DNA of 64,000 nt from JADKAV01 sp963733395 (lineage in GTDB: Bacteria; Actinomycetota; Actinomycetes; S36-B12; UBA10799). The translations under genes were made by a program, and so were the position numbers. The stretch lies in NCBI GenBank assembly GCA_963733395.1, contig CAVTCZ010000005.1, forward strand, positions 438,400 through 502,399, written 5' to 3'. This document shows, in pieces, positions 57,700 through 64,000 of the stretch. The stretch's first letter is position 1, and each line of letters opens with the position of its first letter. The notes under the pieces were generated by a model. That model worked only from the letters and a program-made list of their open reading frames with translations. It had not been told where the DNA came from and searched no databases.

Positions 57700-57938
57700 G
57701 GCTGAGCGATCTCCTGCTCGAACCCCAGGATCTCCTCCTCGGGACGGGTGTCGAGCCGAGGGAGTTCGCGACCCTCGGCCGCGATGGCCAGCAGTCGGTC
57801 CTTGATGCCGCTGCGACGCAACGCTCGCAGACGCAGGCGCAGGGACTCTGTCACGGCCTCGGTGATGCTCTCCCCGGTGAGGGCGGCGACCTCGCGGGCG
57901 AGCACATCCGCCTCGGGGCTCTTGATGCTCAGTGCCAT
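57696..57938 (-). CDS. vapB: VapB-type antitoxin (module 1)
   Basis: The 80-residue protein begins with a short strand (ALSIKSPEADVLAREVAALT) and a helix pair typical of a VapB/RHH-type DNA-binding antitoxin, then a charged, flexible tail (RPEEEILGFEQEIAQP) that would wrap the toxin. It is read ahead of vapC with a four-base overlap. A palindrome-like control region with TAGAAT as -10 lies immediately upstream. Confidence 0.88.
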   Translation of the reverse strand: MALSIKSPEADVLAREVAALTGESITEAVTESLRLRLRALRRSGIKDRLLAIAAEGRELPRLDTRPEEEILGFEQEIAQP

Positions 57939-57944
57939 GCATCG

Positions 57945-57972
57945 ATTCTATCTAGGATGCCGCACGTCTAGA
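57945..57972 (-). promoter_or_regulatory. Promoter/operator of vapBC module 1
   Basis: On the minus strand TAGAAT (57945-57950) ends 6 bases before the antitoxin ATG, so the transcript would be leaderless. Just upstream, TCTAGA (57967-57972) and CTAGA (57951-57955) form a broken inverted repeat, a likely site for VapB autoregulation. Confidence 0.5.
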
Positions 57973-57984
57973 AAGGCCGAAATC

Positions 57985-58623
57985 TCAGCCATGCCAGTCC
58001 ACCACGGACACGCGCGTATCGCGCGGCAGATCCAGCAGCGGGGCCGCGGCTGCTTCTACACGCGCCCGATACGCCTTGGGATCCTCCGGCCTGAAAGAGA
58101 CGTCGTAGAACACAGGGCCGTCTGGACCGACGATCAGACTCGGGGCGCCGACGTCCAGGCTGGCGTCGAGGTCGAGCTCCCACAAGGCCAGGTTGTTTGA
58201 TCTATGCCCGCCGAACGTCACCAGTGCCGCGTACTCCGTTGACCGGAGGTACGACCAGTGGTCGCCGATCGTGTCGAAGAACCGCGGCACCGCCGCGCAC
58301 CATTGGCCATCGAGGAGCTTGACGTTGCGGTGGCTGACTCCGGCGGAGTCGAGCGCCTCGTCACTCAGCAGGGCATAGGGGCCGAGCCGCTCACGCAGGA
58401 ACGTCGTGGGCCAGACGCAGTGGACCCAGTCCTCGACCCTGTACGGGTAAGGGATCTCGCGCTCCCAATCCTCGGGCTCCACCTTGATCCAGCCGGACCT
58501 CGCGGTGTCGTCGCCCACGACGAGTGGCAGCCACACTTCCGCTGGGGGCTCGCCGTTGAAGTGGATGAGGGAGTCCATCAGGGGTTTGGGCTCGTTGGCG
58601 AAGACGTACCCGTGGAAGTGCAT
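57985..58623 (-). CDS. Unknown conserved protein, second gene of a paralogous tandem pair
   Basis: The 212-residue protein has no recognised domain, no signal peptide and no membrane segment. It shares clear blocks with the protein encoded by 58633-59265: PPAEVWLPL near residue 26, LGPYALLS near 80, AAVPRFFDT with SYL near 110, TFGGHRSNN near 135 and LPRDTRVSV near 199. The regions between differ, so the two are old paralogues of one family. An AGGAGG site precedes the ATG, 9 bases after the stop of its partner, so they are an operon. It lies between two vapBC modules. The function cannot be read from the sequence; the conserved Trp, Arg-Phe-Phe and Asp-Thr suggest a binding protein rather than an obvious enzyme. 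Confidence 0.7.
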   Translation of the reverse strand: MHFHGYVFANEPKPLMDSLIHFNGEPPAEVWLPLVVGDDTARSGWIKVEPEDWEREIPYPYRVEDWVHCVWPTTFLRERLGPYALLSDEALDSAGVSHRNVKLLDGQWCAAVPRFFDTIGDHWSYLRSTEYAALVTFGGHRSNNLALWELDLDASLDVGAPSLIVGPDGPVFYDVSFRPEDPKAYRARVEAAAAPLLDLPRDTRVSVVDWHG

Positions 58624-58632
58624 GCGTTCCTC

Positions 58633-59265
58633 CTAGAACTCGCACCAGATGCAACTGACCGTGGTATCGCCCGGCAGGCCGGCGATCTCGTCCATCACGT
58701 CCTCTGTGAGGGTCAGTCCGCCGACGTTGTAGTAGCCGTGCTTGCGCCAGGCGTGCAGGCGTGGACCGGCGGAAGTCACGAGCAGCGTTGGTTCTCCGCC
58801 GTACAGCCGGAACGATTCCTTGATCGCGAGCTCGCTGACTGTGGTGCGGTTGGTCTGTGCCCCGCCGCGCGTGATGAGGGGGTCACGGCCGACCATCTCA
58901 TAGGTCCAGGCACTGGTGAATGTGTCGAAGAACCTTGGCACCTTCGCCATCCAGATGCCGGCACGCTTCTCGAGGGCCGTGCACGGTGCACTGCTCAGGG
59001 CCAGTGTCCTGGGCGGTGCGAGTGCCTGCGGGCCCAGGGCATTCGCGACGGCTTCCGGTGGGACCGCGAAGTCCACCCATCTCTGCTCACCGGGTCCGGT
59101 TCGGAACGCGTACGCCGATCGGAACTCGTCGAGGTCGCCGCCCTTGGATTCCCGGTGTGCTTCGAGCGGGAGCCATTTCTCCGCGGGTGGCTGGTCCTTC
59201 GGCGCGGTCAGCGCCTTCATGTGATCTTCGGCATCGTCGCCGATGAGCCAGGCTGTCAGGTACAA
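58633..59265 (-). CDS. Unknown conserved protein, first gene of a paralogous tandem pair
   Basis: The 210-residue protein shares its blocks with the next gene: PPAEKWLPL near residue 26, LGPQALAPP near 77, AKVPRFFDTFTSAWTY near 106, ITRGGAQTN near 131, PTLLV near 158 and LPGDTTVS near 197. It has no signal, no helix bundle and no known domain. It starts with a TTG at 59265 behind a GGGAGG site; an internal ATG at residue 16 is possible. The two genes are an operon with a 9-base gap. A vapBC module lies on each side, so an association with a mobile or defence-type island is plausible but not shown. Confidence 0.68.
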   Translation of the reverse strand: MYLTAWLIGDDAEDHMKALTAPKDQPPAEKWLPLEAHRESKGGDLDEFRSAYAFRTGPGEQRWVDFAVPPEAVANALGPQALAPPRTLALSSAPCTALEKRAGIWMAKVPRFFDTFTSAWTYEMVGRDPLITRGGAQTNRTTVSELAIKESFRLYGGEPTLLVTSAGPRLHAWRKHGYYNVGGLTLTEDVMDEIAGLPGDTTVSCIWCEF

Positions 59266-59337
59266 GGTCTTGTTCCTCCCGTTCTGTTCTCAGGCAACCG
59301 GATGTGGGGCACCGCGGGAAGGTGCAAAGGCGGATCT

Positions 59338-59490
59338 GTGGATGGTCACGTTTGGTCCTCCACAGGGGTGTTCGAGCACTCGGAACGCCGACCGTTGTGG
59401 GAGCAACCCGACCAGTTCGTGGACTACATGGCGGGCACCGTTCGCGCGGACGCAGTCCTTGGCAGAGCCCCACGCACAAAGAATGCGTGA
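59338..59490 (+). other. Possible short ORF or gene remnant (50 aa)
   Basis: From a GTG at 59338 the frame reads EHSERRPLWEQPDQFVDYMA and then GTVRADAVLGRAPRTKNA before a stop at 59488. It has good codon use and a sensible amphipathic pattern but no known match, and may be the tail of a lost gene. It ends 28 bases before the antitoxin start. Confidence 0.35.
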
Positions 59491-59512
59491 TGCGTGATGC
59501 GTGATGTAGCAT
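59484..59512 (+). promoter_or_regulatory. Tandem heptamer repeat and -10 box before vapBC module 2
   Basis: TGCGTGA occurs three times in a row (59484-59504), followed by TAGCAT (59507-59512), which ends 6 bases before the antitoxin ATG. The repeats are a likely binding site for antitoxin self-regulation and the TAGCAT box fits a leaderless start. Confidence 0.5.
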
Positions 59513-59518
59513 GGAGAT

Positions 59519-59740
59519 ATGCGTACGACCCTCAACGTTGACGACGACGTTCTCCTCGCTGCCAGGCAACGGGCAGCTGTCGAGGGGGTTTCCGTCGGTG
59601 AGGCGTTGTCAGCCATCGCCCGCGAGGGCTTGCGGACGGCGAAGTCCCGAAGGTCCCGCAACGGGGTGCCGTTGATCCCCAACGCGAAGAAGACCGTCAC
59701 GCCCGAGATCGTCCAGGAGTTGTTGGACGAGTCGCCGTGA
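59519..59740 (+). CDS. vapB: VapB-type ribbon-helix-helix antitoxin (module 2)
   Basis: The 73-residue protein starts with the strand MRTTLNVDDDVLLAARQRAA and a helix-turn-helix pair of a ribbon-helix-helix antitoxin, then a Lys/Arg-rich toxin-binding tail (GLRTAKSRRSRNG). It overlaps the toxin gene by four bases. Its sequence is close to the dead copy at 57159. Confidence 0.88.
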   Translation: MRTTLNVDDDVLLAARQRAAVEGVSVGEALSAIAREGLRTAKSRRSRNGVPLIPNAKKTVTPEIVQELLDESP

Positions 59741-60195
59741 GCGTGCTGCTCGATGTCAACGTCCTGGTAGCTCTGTTGGACCCGGGACATGTCTTCCACG
59801 ATGTCGCCCACGACTGGTTCGGCTCCCGGGAGACGTCGTGGGCGACCTGCCCGGTGACGGAGAACGGAACCATCCGCGTGATCAGCCACCCCCGGTATCC
59901 CAACTCGACCGGGACTGCTTCGGCGGCCGCCGAGCTTGTGAGCAGGCTGCGCGAACTTCCGGGGCATATCTTCTGGCCCGACGCAGTGAGCCTGTTGGAT
60001 CCCGAGGTGTGCGACGTCGGTCACCTGACCACGTCGGGACAAGTGACGGACTCCTATCTGCTGGCTCTGGCAGTCGCCAACTCGGGCAGTCTGGCCACCT
60101 TCGACAAGCGGTTCGTGACCTCCGCCATCCGCGGGGCCGACGACGCGCTGCGCGTATTGGGCGGCACCGGATCACCGCGGTTGTCGGGTGCGTGA
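59737..60195 (+). CDS. vapC: VapC-type PIN-domain toxin (module 2)
   Basis: The 152-residue PIN toxin has the metal ligands in LLDVNVLVALLDP (Asp6), VTENG (Glu43), VTDSYLLALAVA (Asp104) and ATFDKRF (Asp122), the four acidic residues of a PIN nuclease. It starts with a GTG overlapping the antitoxin stop (GTGA). It belongs to a different PIN subgroup from module 1 (longer, with an extra loop near residue 60-80). Confidence 0.9.
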   Translation: MSVLLDVNVLVALLDPGHVFHDVAHDWFGSRETSWATCPVTENGTIRVISHPRYPNSTGTASAAAELVSRLRELPGHIFWPDAVSLLDPEVCDVGHLTTSGQVTDSYLLALAVANSGSLATFDKRFVTSAIRGADDALRVLGGTGSPRLSGA

Positions 60196-60362
60196 TGCTC
60201 ATGCCGGAAGCGGCGGGTGCATCTGTGAGGCGCCACTCCGGGCGCACAGGATCGGCGGCGCACGTCCGTGTCTTGACCGCCGGATGAGGGGTCACGGACC
60301 GGCGGTGCCGGAGTCGAAGCCGGCTCGCTCACCTGCGTCCGTGTGCTTTCCGCGCCCGATGG

Positions 60363-60560
60363 TCAATCCTCACGCGGACCCCGCAGGTCGTACCGGATCG
60401 AGCGCAACGTGAACTCCCGATACGTGCCCGGGCCATCCGGGCGGAGGTTGACCGTGGCCCCGCGGTACATCAGGTGCCGGTCACCGATGTCGCGGTACTC
60501 GGTGACCGGTGTCGACCAGCGCATCGGGATGAAGGTGCCGCTGCTGCTGTCCGGACGGTC
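60363..60560 (-). pseudogene. C-terminal remnant of a DUF6544-like protein
   Basis: The minus strand reads TFIPMRWSTPVTEYRDIGDR, then LMYRGATVNLRPDG, then TYREFTLRSIRYDLRG and a stop at 60363. The pattern (WSTP, a YRD strand, a Tyr-Arg-Phe strand, a final IRYD strand) recalls the C-terminal end of DUF6544-type proteins, judged by eye only. Everything upstream is missing; a plus-strand remnant of another gene begins right where it stops. Confidence 0.5.
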
Positions 60561-60690
60561 GTTCGGACCAGCAGATGGTCAAGCGCACCACAGGCATGCT
60601 CGACGACGTCTTCGCGGGCTTGACGCCCACCGAGACGCGCGACCTGCTCGACCTCCTGCGCCACTGGCTCGCCGACCTCGCCGCCCTTGA
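60557..60690 (+). pseudogene. C-terminal remnant of a MarR-family regulator
   Basis: The plus strand reads GRSDQQMVKRTTGMLDDVFA, then GLTPTETRDLLDLLRHWLAD, the typical last helix pair of a MarR-type repressor. The DNA-binding N-terminal part is absent. It abuts the DUF6544-like stub, so two truncated genes have been joined. Confidence 0.5.
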
Positions 60691-61129
60691 CCGTCAATCT
60701 CAGCGGGGCCATCTGGGTCGGGACGTTGGAGATCGGCGGGCCACGACCGGCGTTGTGCATCCGGCGTGACAGTGACACCCCGCAGGTTGCACTTGGCCCA
60801 CCGGCGTGTCAAGGACTCCGCCCTTGGTGAAGCGCATCCTCAAGCAGAGAACCTTGGTGTTCGTGAAGGCGGATCCGCAGTGCATCCAAGTGGAGGAGAT
60901 CTCGCACTGCGCGGGCATCGTGACATGAGGCACGCGGGTGCAATTGGTTGACGTGAGGGGGGGTGGGGCACTAGTGGCGACATGGGATTCCCTAATCTGC
61001 GATCGTACGAAGCGAGGAGTTGATCCGGATGATGTTGCTGGCCTACTCCCACCGGCGCGACGTGGTCGCGCAGGGGAGTTCATGTCCTTCGCGCAGGCGC
61101 CGTGCGACGTCTGCTCCCGCAGCCCGGTG

Positions 61130-61262
61130 CCGAAGCGTGCTTGGCAACCATGAGCAGGCACTGGCCCGGATCGGTCGGAACCGCGACACCCGGATCTGTG
61201 ACATCACCGAGGCCGCCCAGCGCGTCGGACACGCCCTCGCCCGCTGGCCTGGCGACCGGTGA
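61130..61262 (+). pseudogene. Remnant of a winged-helix regulator just before sbtA
   Basis: The plus strand reads LGNHEQALARIGRNRDTRIC then DITEAAQRVGHALARWPGDR and a stop at 61262, which resembles the helix-turn-helix part of a MarR/ArsR-type regulator (NH..xLxxIxRxPDxRxRDIAxxVGITERAVQ). The recognition helix is altered and the protein ends early. Its stop overlaps the sbtA GTG start by four bases. Confidence 0.35.
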
Positions 61263-62224
61263 ACACCTGGGCGCTGGCGGGCGCGAACCTGACCTCCCCA
61301 CCCGTCCTGGCGTTCCTGCTCGGACTGCTGGCCACCGCGGTCGGAGGAGACCTCCGGCTGCCTGAACCGGTCTACCAACTGTTGAGCTTCTACCTCCTGC
61401 TCGGGATCGGCATCAAGGGCGGCGTGGCACTTAGCCAGTCGCCCGCCGGCGAGGTGATCGTGCCGATCCTGGTCACGCTGGGCCTGGGGGTGCTGATCCC
61501 ACTGCTGGCGTTCCTGGTCCTGCGCTACGTGACCCGGCTCGGACAGGTGGACCGGGGGGCGCTCGCAGCCCACTACGGCTCCACGTCCCTGGTGACGTTC
61601 ACCGCTGCGACCGTGTTCCTGACCTCGGCCGGGATCGCCTTCGAGGGCTACATGACCACCCTGTTGGCGGTCCTCGAGGTGCCGGCGATCATCGTCGGTC
61701 TCATGCTCGCCGGCCGGAAGGTGAACCGCTCGGCGTCGTGGGGCGAGTCACTGCGCGAGGTCCTGACCAGCCGCAGCATCCTGCTGCTCGTCGGCGGGCT
61801 CGCCCTGGGCCTGGTCACCGGCACCGCGGGGTACGCGCGCGTCGAACCCTTCTTCGGCGGGCTATTCACCGGGGTGCTGACCCTGTTCCTGCTCGAGATG
61901 GGCGTGATCGCCGCAAAGCGGCTTCGGGATCTGCCCACCGCAGGGATCGGGCTGGCTGTGTTCGCGGTGGCATTCCCCGTGTTCGCCGGGATCCTGGGCA
62001 TCAGCGCGGGACTGGCCGCCGGGCTGTCGACCGGCGGCGCGGCGATGCTCGGAGTGCTGACGGCCAGCGCCTCCTACATCGCCGCACCGGCCGCGGTCCG
62101 CCTTGCCCTGCCCGAGGCGAACCCCGGCTACTACCTGACCGCGAGCCTGGGTATCACGTTCCCGTTCAACCTGATACTCGGCATCCCGCTGTACCTGGCC
62201 ATCGCCCAGACCATGGGCTCCTGA
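61259..62224 (+). CDS. sbtA: SbtA-type sodium-dependent bicarbonate transporter
   Basis: The 321-residue protein has about ten membrane helices in the SbtA/DUF897 pattern. The first half (LTSPPVLAFLLGLLATAVGG) and the second half (TAGIGLAVFAVAFPVFAGIL) are inverted relatives, with a GIKGGVAL motif near residue 53, HYGSTSLVTF near residue 105 and GLSTGGAAMLGVLTASASYI in the second half where sodium and bicarbonate sites lie. Known SbtA proteins import bicarbonate with sodium in cyanobacteria; actinobacterial members are less studied. The PII-like gene downstream is the usual partner. It starts with a GTG overlapping the stop of a regulator-like frame. Confidence 0.88.
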   Translation: MNTWALAGANLTSPPVLAFLLGLLATAVGGDLRLPEPVYQLLSFYLLLGIGIKGGVALSQSPAGEVIVPILVTLGLGVLIPLLAFLVLRYVTRLGQVDRGALAAHYGSTSLVTFTAATVFLTSAGIAFEGYMTTLLAVLEVPAIIVGLMLAGRKVNRSASWGESLREVLTSRSILLLVGGLALGLVTGTAGYARVEPFFGGLFTGVLTLFLLEMGVIAAKRLRDLPTAGIGLAVFAVAFPVFAGILGISAGLAAGLSTGGAAMLGVLTASASYIAAPAAVRLALPEANPGYYLTASLGITFPFNLILGIPLYLAIAQTMGS

Positions 62225-62236
62225 GAGAGGCATCCC

Positions 62237-62539
62237 ATGCACACCGAAGACATGATCCTCGTGACCGTGGTCGCGGAGGCGATCCTCGAGCATCGACTCG
62301 TGCGCGACGCCGCATCCTGCGGCTCGCGCGGCTGGACCGTCTGTGAGGCGAGGGGTCAAGGTTCCCGCGGAATACGGGCCGACGAGTTCGAGGGCGCCAA
62401 CGTCCGACTGGAGACGCTGGTCCCGGCCTCCGTCGCTGACCGTTTCCTGGAGATCCTGGCCCGCGACTACTTCCCGAAGTACGCCGTGGTGGCCTGGACA
62501 ACCGCGGTGGACGTCGTACGTGCCGGCAAGTACGCCTGA
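62237..62539 (+). CDS. sbtB: SbtB-type PII-like regulator of SbtA
   Basis: The 100-residue protein has the PII ferredoxin-like fold: MILVTVVAEAILEHRLVRDA at the start, GWTVCEARGQGSRGIRADEF in the T-loop region, and FPKYAVVAWTTAVDVVRAG as the last strands. It starts 12 bases after sbtA, and in other bacteria this pair is one unit in which SbtB binds adenyl nucleotides and controls SbtA. The C-terminal redox loop with Cys found in some cyanobacterial SbtB proteins is absent here. Control by nucleotides is inferred from the family only. Confidence 0.8.
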   Translation: MHTEDMILVTVVAEAILEHRLVRDAASCGSRGWTVCEARGQGSRGIRADEFEGANVRLETLVPASVADRFLEILARDYFPKYAVVAWTTAVDVVRAGKYA

Positions 62540-62547
62540 GCGCGAGT

Positions 62548-62586
62548 TGGCGCGCCCAGAGGGATTCGAACCCTCGACCAACTGGG
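62548..62586 (-). other. 3-prime fragment of a tRNA gene (possible attachment-site scar)
   Basis: The minus strand holds a full T arm (GAGGG-TTCGAAT-CCCTC, 62559-62575), the acceptor 3-prime strand TGGGCGC, a G discriminator and an encoded CCA (62548-62550), plus the end of an anticodon stem (CCCAG). The 5-prime half, including the matching acceptor strand, is missing: upstream of 62586 the sequence cannot form an anticodon or D arm. The acceptor strand would suit a tRNA-Arg-type gene. Partial tRNA 3-prime ends of this kind are left by integrating elements. Confidence 0.6.
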
Positions 62587-63266
62587 ATTCACGCAGGGCC
62601 CCCCTCTGTTCAGTCGCGTCGTTCAGGGTGCAGGTATCCCTCGATCGCGTCCATGCAGCACCGCCGGAATGTGCCCAACTTCGGGGATTGGCTGCGGTCA
62701 CGGTTGCAGTCAATCCCACTGGGCTGACGCACACCCCACGGGCTGAACTGCCGAGTTGGACGTTGTTGGATGGCTTGCGCCCCGCCCCCGGCTGTCCAGC
62801 CCGACGGTCCTGCTCAGACCCCACGCGACCGCCGTCCGACCTCTGAGGTGCCCGAAACTGAATGATGATCTTGCCTGGTGAGTCCGGTCCCGCACGGGGT
62901 CTCTGCGGAATTCCGTGATCGCCAGGCGGATTCGGACACCGGGTCACCCGAACTCGGCGGGGACGGAATGGCAACGGCGCCGCGCAGAGCAGCCGCAGGG
63001 CGCATGTGCCGGCGTTGAGGTTCCCGGGCAGTTGCCACATGTGCGAGTTCGTGCGGGCCTTGGCGTTGCGGCCAACGCAGCGGCCCCAGGTGCGGTGGAG
63101 GGTCCGGCGTGACCGGGGCATGAGCCGCCGGCGAGCAAACCGCAGTCTCACGGTGGGACTTGCGCCCTGTCGAATCGCCAAACGACCCAGAAGACGTGAA
63201 CTAGAGTGAGGAGAGCCCCGTGTCCAGGAGGATCCTCAGACCCGAACAGCTATCTAGGAGGCCCTT
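62587..63266. other. 680 bases without a recognisable gene
   Basis: Frames on both strands are short or lack coding character. A stretch on the minus strand near 62940-62830 (SRNSAETPCGTGLTRQDHHS) looks like the tail of a lost protein but I cannot name it. The ribosome-binding site of the next gene lies at the right edge. Confidence 0.45.
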
Positions 63267-64000
63267 ATGTCCGCCATCCAGGAGCTGAAGCCAGCGCCAG
63301 CAGAGAGCCGAGCGTAGGACCATGCTGCCAGGCGCTCCCCGCCTCCGGCGGGCAGGCGGTTTTGCGGCCTTGTACATTGCGGTCGCCTACCTCGCTGCGA
63401 TCCCGTACTTCGTCTTCCTGGTCGACTACCCCAGTGCCACCGACCCGCAGGACAAGGTCAACTTGCTCGTCGACCACCACACGAGCTTGTACGTCATGCA
63501 CCTCGTCTCGTTCGAGTTCGTCGCACTCGCGCTGATCGTGGTGACCCTCGCGGTCTACCAGCACCTCCGCGAGCATGCGCCCGCGACCAGCCAGGTGGCG
63601 GCCGCCGTCGGGCTGGTTCGTGCCGGGCTGCTCCTGGCCAGCGTCATGGTGTTCGACCACGGCATGGCCGTCGTGGTGGACCAACATGCCAGTGATCCCC
63701 AGCAGGCGGCCGCCACGTGGCAAGTGATCGAGGCCGTCGCGGATGCCCTGGGCGGAACCGGCGGCGACGTCCTCGGCGGCGTGTGGTTCTTGCTGGTGAG
63801 CTGGGTGGCGCTTCGTTCGATGACGTTCCCGCGCGCCCTGAACTGGCTCGGGCTCGTAGTCGGGGCCGCCGCGCTGCTCTCGGCGGTGCCCGGTCTGGGC
63901 GTCCTGGAAGTCGTGGTCGGCCTAGTGCAGATCGTCTGGTTCATGTGGTTCGGAATCATCACGGTGCGGAGCGGATCGACGGAGTCACCGCCTGTCGGAT
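63267..64000 (+). CDS. DUF4386-type membrane protein, 5-prime part (runs off window end)
   Basis: A strong AGGAGG site precedes an ATG at 63267, which opens MSAIQELKPAPAESRA and then meets a stop. The protein goes on in the next frame from about 63310 (TMLPGAPRLRRAGGFAALYI), so one extra or missing base near GAGCGTAGG is likely; the internal ATG at 63322 is the start otherwise. At least 226 residues lie in the window, with five or six membrane helices (AALYIAVAYLAAIPYFVFLV, YVMHLVSFEFVALALIVVTL and others) and a loop with a DHHTS segment. The layout fits DUF4386 membrane proteins of unknown function. Confidence 0.65.

Larger units (their letters stand above)
60196..61258. other. Region of gene fragments between vapC and sbtA
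   Basis: No complete gene is seen in about 1060 bases. Three stubs are listed separately. At 60827-60928 the plus strand also reads VKRILKQRTLVFVKADPQCI then QVEEISHCAGIVT, which looks coding but has no identifiable family. The rest shows no usable frame. Confidence 0.5.

Noticed and set aside
58258..59490. 410-residue frame antisense to the tandem unknown proteins
   Set aside because: The minus-strand pair has conserved blocks, spacing and ribosome-binding sites; the plus frame has none. Only its last 50 codons were kept as a possible small ORF.
59484..59504. Tandem heptamer as part of a CRISPR-like array
   Set aside because: Only three contiguous 7-base units with no spacers; it fits an antitoxin operator.
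62343..62846. 167-residue frame containing RPEGFEPST
   Set aside because: This peptide is the translation of a tRNA T-arm, a well-known false protein signature; the DNA is the tRNA fragment.
62820..62990. Possible transposase tail near the tRNA fragment
   Set aside because: The short peptide looks coding but carries no DDE or HUH motif and no inverted repeats were found around it, so I do not call a mobile element.
61862..63181. 439-residue minus frame crossing sbtA and sbtB
   Set aside because: It runs antisense through two well-supported genes and reads as His/Gly/Asp-rich filler.

Overview
The window is a 64 kb piece of a high-GC Gram-positive (actinobacterial) chromosome. This rests on the very GC-rich coding sequence, frequent GTG starts, many starts with a TANNNT box only 6-8 bases upstream (leaderless transcription), two copies of the actinobacterial 13E12/DUF222-HNH repeat gene family, and families such as MMPL, DUF4333 and SbtA. 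The genus cannot be told from the sequence. There are no rRNA genes, no complete tRNA, no CRISPR array, and no integrase or transposase that I can recognise.

Layout. 0-8 kb: a secreted-protein/MMPL exporter pair, a crotonase of dienoyl-CoA isomerase type, an F420/NADP-type oxidoreductase, a small lipoprotein and a five-PAS diguanylate cyclase. 8.7-12.8 kb: a polar amino-acid ABC transporter operon (its ATPase gene carries one frameshift) and a SulP anion transporter. 13-21 kb: a badly frameshifted secreted nuclease-like gene, propionyl-CoA synthetase (prpE), a gcdH-gntR operon with a clear inverted-repeat operator, and a badly frameshifted secreted fibronectin-type protein. 21-32.5 kb: two very small genes, two short-chain dehydrogenases, a membrane microprotein next to a P-type ATPase, a saccharopine-dehydrogenase-like enzyme, a secreted alpha/beta hydrolase, a glycosyltransferase, mesaconyl-CoA hydratase and a DUF4333 lipoprotein. 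32.5-45 kb: a serine hydrolase, a broken 13E12-type gene, an acyltransferase/hydrolase pair, a giant secreted multidomain protein and a second PAS-GGDEF protein. 45-49 kb: a fusion scar of two gene fragments, DUF805, an aldo/keto reductase and a secreted protein. 49-57 kb: arylsulfatase, glpD, a tandem universal-stress protein divergent from an APC permease, and an intact 13E12-type gene. 57-64 kb: a plastic region with a dead vapB, two vapBC modules, a tandem pair of unknown paralogous proteins, several gene stubs, the sbtA-sbtB bicarbonate pair, a tRNA 3-prime fragment and a DUF4386 membrane protein cut by the window end.

Metabolically the window points to an aerobic heterotroph that handles short and dicarboxylic acyl-CoAs (prpE, gcdH, mesaconyl-CoA hydratase, dienoyl-CoA isomerase), amino acids and polyamine-like amines, glycerol-3-phosphate and sulfate esters, with bicarbonate uptake by SbtA and perhaps SulP. 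Two diguanylate cyclases with intact I-sites feed c-di-GMP signalling; no EAL or HD-GYP gene is present here.

Sequence quality matters when reading this window. At least eight genes carry single-base indels, several repairable by adding one G or C beside a G/C run, while two secreted-protein genes (13.0-14.2 and 18.4-21.0 kb) carry many. The single ones look like consensus errors; the two dense clusters could be error or true decay.
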